64,000 nt of DNA, taken from assembly GCA_002428015.1 (NCBI GenBank), contig DIZW01000055.1:55352-119351 (forward strand), written 5' to 3'. Under the pieces are notes generated by a model. That model was not told the DNA's origin. It did not search any database and saw only the letters and a program-made list of their open reading frames with translations. This DNA is from Oxalobacteraceae bacterium UBA6018. GTDB lineage: Bacteria; Pseudomonadota; Gammaproteobacteria; Burkholderiales; Burkholderiaceae_D. Positions within the stretch are counted from its first letter, which is position 1. Every line of letters begins with the position of its first letter. Positions 36,218 to 44,287 of the stretch are shown here, in pieces. A program made the translations under genes and the position numbers.

Positions 36218-37426
36218 TTATTCCTGGACCACGCCGAGCACCTCGTAGCAGGCGCCCATGGTGTGATAGTCGGTTTTCCCGGCCGGGCTCTTCTGGTCGC
36301 TCAGCTTGCCGTTGGCCGGGCTGAGGATGCGGTACCAGGCACCATACCGGTGATCGACCATGTGCTGCCAGCTATAGTCCCACAGGCGCTGGTACCAGTC
36401 CCAGTAGCGCGCTTCACCGGTGCGCCCGCCCAGCAATGCGGCCGCGGCCAGCGATTCAGCCTGCACCCAGAAGTATTTGTCGCCGTCGCAGATGGCGCCG
36501 TCCGGGCCGAATCCGTAGGCTAGCCCGCCGTTGCGCTCGTCCCAGGCGTACTTGACGGCGGCGTCGAACAGTTCGATCGCGCGCGGCAGCAGCCATCCGG
36601 TATCGCCCTCCAGCGCCACCGGATGGCGCTCGAGGATCAGCAGCAGCTTGGCCCATTCGGTCAAATGACCCGGCTGGTAACCCCATGGGCGGAAAATGTT
36701 GGTCTTGTCGTGGCGGTTGTAGTCCGGGTCGAGCGACCAGTCCTGGCGGTAGTGCTCCCAGATCAGATGGTCCGACAGCGCGGCCTTACGCACCGTGATA
36801 TTGCACGCCAGCGTGGCCGCGCGGCGCAGATAGGCCGGCTCGCCGGTGGCCTCATAGGCGGCGATCAGGGCCTCGCAGGCGTGCATATTGGCGTTCTGGC
36901 CGCGATACGGCGCCAGATGCGACCAGTCGGGCGAGGCCTCGTCCGCGTACAGGCCGTGGCGCGGTTCCCAGAAGCGCCGTTCCATCAGGTCGAACGTCTC
37001 GGCGATCCAGCCGCGCGCCTGCTCCAGTCCGGCCTGCAGCGCATGCGCATACGCCAGCAGGACGAAGGCCAGCCCATAGCAATGATTGGTCGCGTCCTGC
37101 ACCTGCTTGCGGCCATCGCGCCAATCGAGCTGCCAGGCGTAGCCGCCGGTGGCCGGGTCGCGGTGCACGTCGCGCAGGAAGTCCAGGCCGTGGCTGGCGC
37201 GCTCCTGATCGGCCGGATTGCCGAACTGGCGGTAGGCCATGCAGAAATTGAAGACGAAGCGGGCGCTGCTCACCAGGTGGCGGGTGTGCTGGTCGTACAC
37301 GGTCCCGTCGTCGCGGTAGAAGTGGTAGAACCCCCCGCTCTGGTCGACGCAGCGGTTCTCATAAAAGTCCAGCGTATGACGGATGTGGCCGACCAGGAAC
37401 TGGCGGGAACGGAAGTTGGGTTGCAT
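36218..37426 (-). CDS. AGE-family sugar isomerase, probable D-mannose isomerase
   Basis: Starting at ATG 37426, two bases past the permease stop, the 402-residue protein is an (alpha/alpha)6 barrel of the N-acylglucosamine 2-epimerase superfamily. Family marks are GFYHFYRDDGTVYD, NANMHACEALIAAYEATGE, FRPWGYQPGHLTEWAKLL (His254) and DYHTMGACYEVL (His388), the two His expected in YihS/mannose-isomerase-type active sites. It would convert mannose to fructose in the cytoplasm. Cellobiose or acylglucosamine 2-epimerase is less likely beside a fructokinase and mannosidases. The longer frame to 38794 is not one protein. Confidence 0.85.
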   Translation of the reverse strand: MQPNFRSRQFLVGHIRHTLDFYENRCVDQSGGFYHFYRDDGTVYDQHTRHLVSSARFVFNFCMAYRQFGNPADQERASHGLDFLRDVHRDPATGGYAWQLDWRDGRKQVQDATNHCYGLAFVLLAYAHALQAGLEQARGWIAETFDLMERRFWEPRHGLYADEASPDWSHLAPYRGQNANMHACEALIAAYEATGEPAYLRRAATLACNITVRKAALSDHLIWEHYRQDWSLDPDYNRHDKTNIFRPWGYQPGHLTEWAKLLLILERHPVALEGDTGWLLPRAIELFDAAVKYAWDERNGGLAYGFGPDGAICDGDKYFWVQAESLAAAALLGGRTGEARYWDWYQRLWDYSWQHMVDHRYGAWYRILSPANGKLSDQKSPAGKTDYHTMGACYEVLGVVQE

Positions 37427-37428
37427 GC

Positions 37429-38719
37429 TCAGGCTCCTCGGGTGTAGAGATTGGCGTAACGCACGCCGTAATACAGAATGAACAGGTAGCAGGCGGCCGG
37501 CACGGCGAACGACAGGTGCAGCCCGAGCGCATCGGCGACCAGGCCCTGGCCGAACGGCACCAGCGCGCCACCCACGATGGCCACGCACAGGATGCCCGAG
37601 CCCTGTCCGGTTGCCGCGCCCAGGCGGTGCAGCGCCATGCTGAAGATGGTGGGGAACATGATCGAATTGAACAGGCCGACGGCGATCACCGCCCACATGG
37701 CGACGCCGCCGCGCCCCAGCATGGCTGCGCCCAGCAGCAGCACCGCGCAGGTGGCGTTGAAGGCCAGCGTGCGGCCCGGGTTCAGGCGCCGCATCACGGC
37801 CGCGCCGATGAAGCGGCCGACCATCGCGCCGCCCCAGTAGTAGCTGGCATAGTAGGCGGCGTTGGCATGCGACAGGCCCGCCACGGTGCGCTCGCCCAGG
37901 AAGTTGATCAGGAAGCTGCCGATACTGACTTCGGCGCCGACGTACAAAAAGATCCCGATCGCCCCCAGCAGCAGGTGGCGCTGGGCCAATACCGTCCAGC
38001 CGCTGGTCCGGGCCTGCCCGTCCTGGGCGATGCGCGGCAGCCGTGCCAGCTTGAACAGCACGCCCAGCATCAGCAGCGCTGCGGCCAGCACCAGATACGG
38101 CCCCTGCACCAGCGCCGCAGTGTGGGCGCGCTGGACCAGCTGCTCGGCTGGCGGCAAGGCGGCCAGTTGCTCGGCCGACAGCATGGCGCCCGACAGGATC
38201 AGCATCCCGCCCAGCGCCGGGGCGATGGTGGTGCCTAGCGAATTGAAGGCCTGGGTCAGGTTCAGGCGGCTGGCCGCCGTGCGCGGCTCGCCCAACACCG
38301 TCACGTAGGGATTGGCGGCCACCTGCAGCACCGTGATGCCGGCAGCGAGCACGAAGAAGGCCAGCAGGGAACAGGCCGTACCCACCGGTGGCGGCCGGGT
38401 AGAACAGCGCGCAGCCGGCCGCGGCCACGCTAAGGCCGGCAACGGCGCCGTTCTGGTAACCGATGCGGCGGATCAGCATCCCGGCCGGAATCGAGACCAC
38501 CGCATAGGCGCCGAAAAAGCAGAACTGCACCAGCATCGCCTGCACGTACGTGAGGGTATAGAGCGATTTGAGGTGCGGGATCAGCACGTCGTTCAGGGAA
38601 GTGAGCAAGCCCCACATGAAAAACAGCAGGGTGACGATGAACAGGGCCGGCGTATGCCGGGCCGAGCCGTCATAGCTGGCAGCGGCCAGCGGCGCGCCGG
38701 GTTGGGAAATACTTGCCAT
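37429..38719 (-). pseudogene. FucP-type MFS sugar permease, interrupted by a 1-nt frameshift
   Basis: From ATG 38719 the frame encodes the FucP-like N terminus (TPALFIVTLLFFMWGLLTSLNDVLIPHLK, then GALxx-type FYPAATGGYGLF). At the GGG run 38367-38369 the frame breaks. Homology continues one frame over with LLAFFVLAAGITVLQVAANPYV to YTRGA, stop 37429. Removing one base of the run restores a normal 12-helix permease of about 430 residues. Everything else looks intact, so this is either a very recent inactivation, a slippery-site case or a sequencing error. It heads the isomerase-kinase-GH5 operon. Confidence 0.8.
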
Positions 38720-38810
38720 GTGAGTATCTGATGAGAGGTTGAAAAAGTTTGATCGGGGGGCGCAGCACGAGGTCGGCCCGACTATATCGCACATCAGAAC
38801 AGTTAAAAAT

Positions 38811-38843
38811 TATGAAATCTCAACGTCGGCTGTCGATTTCATA
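38811..38843. promoter_or_regulatory. Inverted repeat TATGAAATC/GATTTCATA upstream of the mannose operon
   Basis: TATGAAATC (38811-38819) and GATTTCATA (38835-38843) are a perfect 9-bp inverted pair with a 15-bp spacer, 92-124 bp upstream of the permease start. GTTAAAAATT lies just beside it (38802-38811) and recurs at 41663-41672 upstream of bglX. The core resembles the TTATGAATT element of the GH92 and GH38 promoters, though arrangement and spacing differ. 38844-38947 shows nothing else. Confidence 0.5.
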
Positions 38844-38947
38844 GTTGACTCGCCGGCGTTTATACTGTTGGGGTCGGCTGTGGCGTGCCGGGCCTGCCGA
38901 GCCGGTCCGCAGCGAGAGCGATCGCACCGCCGCGGGCAACGGTTCCC

Positions 38948-39016
38948 CTGGCCCGGCACATCGGGCGCATCGGCGAACAGAAACAGCGGATCGGGCCAGC
39001 CGTTGATTTCGACGAC
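38948..39016 (-). pseudogene. Fragment of a GH28/GH49-like gene
   Basis: Twenty-three codons read VVEINGWPDPLFLFADAPDV, matching LSVEINGRRDPLFLFADTPDV of the 21662-23356 protein, with clear DNA similarity to about 22662-22730. Nothing recognisable of the gene remains on either side. It directly abuts the FCD relic on the opposite strand, so two gene scraps are joined here. Confidence 0.7.
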
Positions 39017-39047
39017 AGTATCTGCGGCCGCGCCAGCGTCAGTTCGG

Positions 39048-39333
39048 GTGCCGACCCACGTGGAATTCCACGCGGCCATGGCGGCGGCGTCGCACAAGCG
39101 CTTCTGCACCTTCCTGCAGGAGGCGCTCAAGACCACCATCGGACGGATCAAGCACCAGATCATCGCAGCCCATCCGGCGCGCGATGCCGAGCTCAGCTTC
39201 AGCGGCCACGGCGAGTCGTTCGAAGCGATCAAGAGCGCCAAGCAGGCGCGCGCGAAGCCGTCTAGTGCCATTTCGATGCCGTCGACGCGGCGGTCAATGC
39301 CCGCCTGCGGCGCGCTGAAACCCGCGCCGACAC
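39048..39333 (+). pseudogene. Decayed FCD domain of a GntR-family regulator
   Basis: The translation VPTHVEFHAAMAAASHKRF, then FLQEALKTTIGRIKHQIIAAHP and GESFEAIKSAKQA, aligns residue by residue with the gene at 1-413 (VPAHVEFHAALVRAAHNRF and so on). Near 39255 the frame shifts: the expected SHFDAIDAVL reappears one frame over as CHFDAVDAAVNARL behind a TAG. No DNA-binding domain precedes it. It is therefore a dead partial copy of the regulator type found at the start of the window. Confidence 0.8.
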
Positions 39334-39351
39334 GCAGCGCTTGTACATAAG

Positions 39352-41601
39352 TCAGTCGGCCAGCTCGAAGTTGGCCTCCAGGCGGATGTCGTCCGAGGCG
39401 CTGCCAATCATCAGCTCGAAGCGGCCCGCCTCGGCGCCCCATTTCAGGTCGGCGTGATGGAAGGACAGCAGGTCGCGGTCGATCTCGAAGCTGACCCGCT
39501 CGCTGCGGCCCGGCTCGAGGCTCAGCTTGCGAAAGCCCTTCAGTTCCTTGACCGGACGTGCGATCGACGCCACCGGATCGCGCAGGTACAGCTGTACCAC
39601 TTCCTCGCCTGCCCGCTTGCCGCTGTTATGCAGGTCGAAACTGACCGTCAGCTTGTCATTGCCCGACAGGCGGGTGCTCGACAGCTGTAGATTGTCGTAC
39701 TTGAAGCTGGTGTACGACAGGCCATGGCCGAAGGCGTACAGCGGGGTATTCGGTGAATCGCGATAGGCCGAGCCGTACAGCGCCTCGACTTCCGGCACCG
39801 GCCGCCCGGTGTTCAGGTAGGAGTAAAAGATCGGCACCTGGCCGAGGCTGCGCGGGATGGTGATCGGCAGCTTGCCCGACGGGTTGTAGTCGCCGAACAG
39901 CACATCGGCCATTGCGTTGCCGCCTTCGGTTCCCGGCAGCCAGGCATACAGCACGGCATCGGCCTTGGCGGCGGCGTCGGCGAAAATCAGCGGACGCCCG
40001 GCCAGCATGACCAGCACCACCGGCTTGCCGGCAGCGTGGGCGGCGGCGCGCACCTGCTCGAAGAGCTGGGCCTGGCGGCCCGGCAAGTCGATCGAGGTGT
40101 AGGAGCGCGCTTCGCCGGTATAGTCGAAACCCTCGCCCAGCGCCAGCACCACCACATCGGCCGCGCGCACCGCCTTCACCGCTGCGGCGAAACCGCGCGT
40201 ATCGGTGCAGGCGATGTCGCAACCTTGGGTGACCGTGACGCGGCTGCCCTTGGCGACATGCCCGCGCAGGCCATCGGCCAGCGACACCACGTGCTCGGGA
40301 TCGCTGTACACGGTCCAGGCGCCCTCCAGATCGCGGCGCGCATCGGCCAACGGTCCGATCAGGGCGATGCTGCGCACCTGCTTTGTCAAAGGCAGCGCGT
40401 CGTTATCGTTCTTGAGCAGCACCATGCTCTTGCGCGCCACATCGCGCGTGGCGGCGCGGTGCGAAGGATCGTTCAACACCGCCTGCTCGCGCGCGGCGTC
40501 GCTGTAGCGGTAGGGGTCGTCGAACAGACCGAGTTCGAACTTCTTGGTCAGCACGTAGCCGACCGCCGCGTCCAGGGTTCCCTGGCTGACTTTACCTTCG
40601 CGCACCAGGCGCGCCAGGTTGCCGCTGTAGGCATAGCCTTCCATGTCGATGTTGTTGCCGGCGTTGATGGCGCGCGCGGCGGCGTCGCCCAGGTCAGCGG
40701 CGAAGCCGTGGCGCACCATCTCGGCCACCGATTGCCAATCGCTGATGATGATGCCGTCGAAGCCCCACTGCTGGCGCAGGATATCCTTTTGCAGCATTGC
40801 GTTACCGGTCGCCGGGATGCCGTTCAGGGTGTTAAACGAATTCATGAAGCTGGCCACGCCCGCTTCCACCGCCGCCTTGAACGGCGGCAGGTAAACTTCG
40901 TGCAGCTGCTGCAGGCTCATGTCGACCGCCTGGTAATCGCGCCCCGCCAGTGCGGCGCCATAACCGGCGAAGTGCTTGGCAGTGGCCATTACGGAATCGA
41001 GCTGGCCGAGGCCCTTGCCCTGAAAACCCTTGACCCGCGCACGGGCGATCGCCGAACCGAGGAAGGCATCTTCGCCCGCCCCTTCCATCACCCGGCCCCA
41101 GCGCGGATCGCGCGCGATGTCGACCATCGGCGCAAAGGTCCAATGCACGCCCGACGCCGCCGCTTCGGTGGCGGCGATGCGCGCCGAGTGTTCAATCGCC
41201 TGCATGTCCCAGGATGCGGCTTCGCCGAGCGGCACCGGGAACACGTTCTTGAAACCGTGGATCACGTCGAGCGCGAACAACAGTGGAATCTTCAGGCGCG
41301 ACTGCATCGCCAGCTGCTGCAGTTCGCGCGTCTCGCGCACGCTTTTCACGGTCAGCACCGAGCCGACCTGACCGGCCTTGATGGCGGCGCGCTTGTCGAC
41401 GTTTTTGGATTCGGCGCTTTCCGGGCCGGTCAGGCCACTGGCCACCACCTGGTTGAGCTGGCCGACCTTTTCTTCCAGCGTCATCTGCTGCACCAGCGCT
41501 TGCACCCGCGCCGCGATGGCCGCATCGGCGCCGTAAGCAGGCAGGCTGCAGGCGGTGGACAAGGCGGCCAGCACGGCCAGGAAAGTGAGGGTGCGCTTCA
41601 T
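39352..41601 (-). CDS. bglX: Periplasmic beta-glucosidase, glycoside hydrolase family 3
   Basis: The 749-residue protein has a signal peptide (MKRTLTFLAVLAALSTACSLPAYG) and close BglX architecture throughout: MTLEEKVGQLNQ, LLFALDVIHGFKNVFPVPLGEAASWD, KHFAGYGAALAGRDY and the nucleophile Asp288 in GIIISDWQSV. The sandwich domain (LALGEGFDYTGEARSY) and C-terminal FN3-like domain follow. It cleaves terminal beta-glucosides in the periplasm and could also act on xylosides. It is transcribed alone from a promoter at about 41602-41700 that carries an AAATTGCG element. Confidence 0.92.
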   Translation of the reverse strand: MKRTLTFLAVLAALSTACSLPAYGADAAIAARVQALVQQMTLEEKVGQLNQVVASGLTGPESAESKNVDKRAAIKAGQVGSVLTVKSVRETRELQQLAMQSRLKIPLLFALDVIHGFKNVFPVPLGEAASWDMQAIEHSARIAATEAAASGVHWTFAPMVDIARDPRWGRVMEGAGEDAFLGSAIARARVKGFQGKGLGQLDSVMATAKHFAGYGAALAGRDYQAVDMSLQQLHEVYLPPFKAAVEAGVASFMNSFNTLNGIPATGNAMLQKDILRQQWGFDGIIISDWQSVAEMVRHGFAADLGDAAARAINAGNNIDMEGYAYSGNLARLVREGKVSQGTLDAAVGYVLTKKFELGLFDDPYRYSDAAREQAVLNDPSHRAATRDVARKSMVLLKNDNDALPLTKQVRSIALIGPLADARRDLEGAWTVYSDPEHVVSLADGLRGHVAKGSRVTVTQGCDIACTDTRGFAAAVKAVRAADVVVLALGEGFDYTGEARSYTSIDLPGRQAQLFEQVRAAAHAAGKPVVLVMLAGRPLIFADAAAKADAVLYAWLPGTEGGNAMADVLFGDYNPSGKLPITIPRSLGQVPIFYSYLNTGRPVPEVEALYGSAYRDSPNTPLYAFGHGLSYTSFKYDNLQLSSTRLSGNDKLTVSFDLHNSGKRAGEEVVQLYLRDPVASIARPVKELKGFRKLSLEPGRSERVSFEIDRDLLSFHHADLKWGAEAGRFELMIGSASDDIRLEANFELAD

Positions 41602-41662
41602 GGATTCCTTATTCGATGACAGGAGGCGACAGATGCGCGCAAGCGTAGCACATGCCGTCCCG

Positions 41663-41681
41663 GTTAAAAATTGCGTTTTTT
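41663..41681. promoter_or_regulatory. Candidate regulatory element upstream of bglX
   Basis: GTTAAAAATT (41663-41672) matches the sequence beside the mannose-operon inverted repeat (38802-38811). The overlapping AAATTGCGTTTTTT (41668-41681) resembles the CAATTRCGA-type element of other promoters here. It lies 62-80 bp upstream of the ATG. The match is partial, so membership of the same regulon is tentative. Confidence 0.35.
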
Positions 41682-41846
41682 AGCAGCCGCTTGCGCCTTT
41701 GCACTGGCGGACGTCAGGGTCAATTCTGGATGCTGGGCGGAGCCGACACGTCGCCAGAACGATGCGATCGCGGGCCCGCTCGCACTGGGCAGCGCCGCTA
41801 CGAACGGCTGTCCGCTGTCCGAACCACCTGTCCGGCGCGCCCTGCC

Positions 41847-43790
41847 CTACCTGGCCGCCGTCAGCGCGGCCTTGCCCCATGTGACGACCAGATTACCGGC
41901 GCCACCTTGTGCGCCGGCCTGGCGGGCGATCAGTTCGATGACCTTGACCGCGCCCACATTCGCCTTGAGCGGCCGGGCATCCTGGCCCCAGCGCAGCGGC
42001 GCCGATTTCGCCAGCAGACGGCCGTCGCCATACACTTCGAATACCACCTGGTCGCGCGAATTGCGGGTACCGTCGTCGACCCCCACTTCGGCCGAGAACT
42101 GCGTGAACTGGCCATCGTTCTTCACTTCCATACGCGACCCGGCCAGGATGCCGATGCCGCTGCGGTAACCCTTGCCGTTGATCTGCAAGGCGCCATCGTA
42201 GGGATTGGTGTCGGCCTGGGCCCCACCCCACCCGGTGTACTGCGGACGCTCGCCGCCGTTTTGGGTCCCGGCCCAGACGTTGATCGAGCGGTAGATGGTA
42301 GGATCGGCCTGGGGCGCGGTGATGCCGTCCTGGGCCACGTGGATCCGCCCCGGCATCTCCGACAGGTACAGGCCATCGGCCAGTTCGCGCACGCCTTGCG
42401 CTTCGAACGTCAGCGATTCATGCGCCTTGAGCCTGAACTGGGTGGCGCCGGTAAAGCCGCTAACCTGTTTGGTCCACAGATTGCGCAGCGCGACCGGCGC
42501 GGCGGGATCGAACTTGAGGTGGCCGGCGTTCAGGTCGGCGGTCAGCTCCGAGCCGCTGCGGTTGACGATCACTACCCCTTTTTTCGACGGGTCGGCCAGC
42601 TGCTTGACGAGTATTTGCAGGTCATCGCTGTCGTAGGCGATCACGCCGGCATTGCCGGCATTGTCCTGGTTGAGGGCGATGATATCGGTGTTGCCGTAGA
42701 TGTCGAGCAGCGCCTGCGGGGCGCGGCTCAGATCCTGGCCGATAATCAGCGGCGCGTTGATGATGGCCCACAACGAAAAGTGCGTGCGTGCCTCGGTCAG
42801 GTGGTGCTCGTCGAATTCGCCGTGGCCGACGAACAGCATGTCCGGATCGTTCCAGCTGCCGGGACGCGCGTACAGGGCGCGGTGCGACGCGCTGTCGAAG
42901 GTGTGCAGCATGCGGCCCCACCACGGCGCGATGTCCGAGCTGGTGCGGATCATATTGCCGACATGCTGACCCCAGCTGCGTACGTCGGCGTCGCCCCACA
43001 CGCACACCGAAAATGCGAAGTCGTTGGCCGGACGCGTCTTCGCCAGCGCTTGCCCGACTTCCTCGTAGGCGTTGCGGACCGCGGCGATATCGGTGCGCAG
43101 CGGCGAGACCGGATCGATCAACGGAGTGAAGGCGCGGTAGCCGCGCTCCTTGACCGGGCGCGATTCCGGCCCGAACGCGGCCAGGCCGCAGGCGTCGACC
43201 TTGATGTAGTCGAATCCCCACTCGCCCATGTAGAGGGCGATGTCGCGGCCGACGTTGCCGCCCAGGCCGATCGACTTTTGCGCCAGCGTGCCTTGCGGGA
43301 CGCGCGCGATGTCCTCGGGACTGTTGGCCTGCTGCGAGCAGGAGTTGTAGCCGACGTCGGTATAGATCCCGGGCTTCAGGCCCAGCGCCTTGATGTGGTC
43401 GGCGAAGGGCTTGAAGCTGTTGCCACCGCCGGCGAGGGCGGCAGACGGAAAGCGCGCGGTATTGACGACCATGCGGCCAGTGGCCGGATCACGCCCGGCC
43501 CACCAGCCGTCATCGATGTTGACGTACACGTAGCCGGCCTTCGCCAGGCCGGAATTGATCATGGCCTGGGTCGATGCCAGCACCCGTTTCTCGGACAGGT
43601 CGGTCAGAAATGCGTTCCAGCTGCTCCAGCCCATCGGCGGCAAGGGCGCGTGGCCGCGCGCCAGCGCAGTCCATTTGCCGCTCGCCTTGAGGGTTGCGGG
43701 AGCGGCGAACGCGCAAGGGGCGCACAGCGCGAGGGCGGCAGCGAGCGGCAGCAGGCAGATGCGCAGGCGGAAAGTCGGGGCGATGGTCAT
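41847..43790 (-). CDS. Glycoside hydrolase family 27 alpha-galactosidase with C-terminal NPCBM-like domain
   Basis: From ATG 43790 the 647-residue protein has a signal peptide (MTIAPTFRLRICLLPLAAALALCAPCAFA), then the GH27 barrel: PPMGWSSWNAF, YVNIDDGWW, PGIYTDVGYNSC and nucleophile Asp199 in YIKVDACG. After the barrel and a beta-sandwich, a final domain of about 145 residues (RSINVWAGTQNGGERP through VTWGKAAL) matches the NPCBM carbohydrate-binding fold. It would remove alpha-galactosyl branches, for example from galactomannan. In-frame starts further upstream (to 43859) exist but give a poor leader. Divergent from GH92 copy 3. Confidence 0.9.
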   Translation of the reverse strand: MTIAPTFRLRICLLPLAAALALCAPCAFAAPATLKASGKWTALARGHAPLPPMGWSSWNAFLTDLSEKRVLASTQAMINSGLAKAGYVYVNIDDGWWAGRDPATGRMVVNTARFPSAALAGGGNSFKPFADHIKALGLKPGIYTDVGYNSCSQQANSPEDIARVPQGTLAQKSIGLGGNVGRDIALYMGEWGFDYIKVDACGLAAFGPESRPVKERGYRAFTPLIDPVSPLRTDIAAVRNAYEEVGQALAKTRPANDFAFSVCVWGDADVRSWGQHVGNMIRTSSDIAPWWGRMLHTFDSASHRALYARPGSWNDPDMLFVGHGEFDEHHLTEARTHFSLWAIINAPLIIGQDLSRAPQALLDIYGNTDIIALNQDNAGNAGVIAYDSDDLQILVKQLADPSKKGVVIVNRSGSELTADLNAGHLKFDPAAPVALRNLWTKQVSGFTGATQFRLKAHESLTFEAQGVRELADGLYLSEMPGRIHVAQDGITAPQADPTIYRSINVWAGTQNGGERPQYTGWGGAQADTNPYDGALQINGKGYRSGIGILAGSRMEVKNDGQFTQFSAEVGVDDGTRNSRDQVVFEVYGDGRLLAKSAPLRWGQDARPLKANVGAVKVIELIARQAGAQGGAGNLVVTWGKAALTAAR

Positions 43791-43850
43791 GGCGGTCTGG
43801 GCGATCGGGGGGGAAGATGCGGCAAGTCTGGCCACCGCCATCGCGCTTGG

Positions 43851-43914
43851 CAATTGCAATAAATTCGAACATCTTTACGATTTTGGCGTTTCAAACGGCG
43901 CCGTCATCGTAAAG
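43851..43914. promoter_or_regulatory. Operator-like cluster between GH27 and GH92 copy 3
   Basis: Three related pieces lie together: CAATTGCAAT (43851-43860), TTACGATTTT (43875-43884), and a perfect inverted pair CTTTACGAT (43873-43881) / ATCGTAAAG (43906-43914). TTACGATTTT is repeated exactly at 48830-48839, in the divergent region of GH10 and GH38. The cluster is 61-125 bp upstream of the GH27 start. Confidence 0.55.
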
Positions 43915-43990
43915 TAGGGCAGGAACCCAACGCAATGAAGGCGCGCCCTACCCGTGCCGCGCTGGCCCCACCCGGCCCGTATTGACGGCT

Positions 43991-44071
43991 TTATGAATTC
44001 ATGTTCTTCCATTATGAATTGCCCTAAAACGGCCGGCTGGCCGTTCGGCGCGCGCGCGCCGACTCTATAAT
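43991..44071 (+). promoter_or_regulatory. Promoter of GH92 copy 3: tandem TTATGAATT plus TATAAT
   Basis: TTATGAATT occurs at 43991-43999 and 44012-44020 (21-bp pitch). A TATAAT box at 44066-44071 starts 46 bp after the end of the second copy. No good -35 hexamer stands 17 bp upstream of the TATAAT, so an activator bound to the repeats is expected. The same three elements with identical spacings recur at 48916-48996. The predicted transcript has a leader of about 210 bases before ATG 44288. The leader holds no gene that I can support. Confidence 0.7.
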
Positions 44072-44287
44072 CGGCGGCTATCCCGTCCCCTACCTTGCCA
44101 GCACCCATCCATGACACGTCGGCTCGCCGCCTCCCCGTTCCTGATGCCGTACACCACTGCTCGCGCCCTGCATGCCGCCCAGTGGCATGGGGCACCAAGC
44201 GGCAACGATGCCAACGCGGGCCGCACCCAGGCCAGCGCCGTGCGCACCCGGGACGGCAATTTCCTTAAATCCTTCCGCGGAGTTTCC

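Noticed and set aside
36218..38794. A single 858-residue permease-isomerase fusion
   Set aside because: The middle third is an out-of-frame translation of the permease C terminus. The isomerase has its own start at 37426, two bases after the permease stop in the correct frame.
38739..39350. Intact 203-residue plus-strand protein upstream of bglX
   Set aside because: Only the middle matches an FCD domain; its first 100 codons are promoter and antisense relic sequence, and its end is frameshifted.
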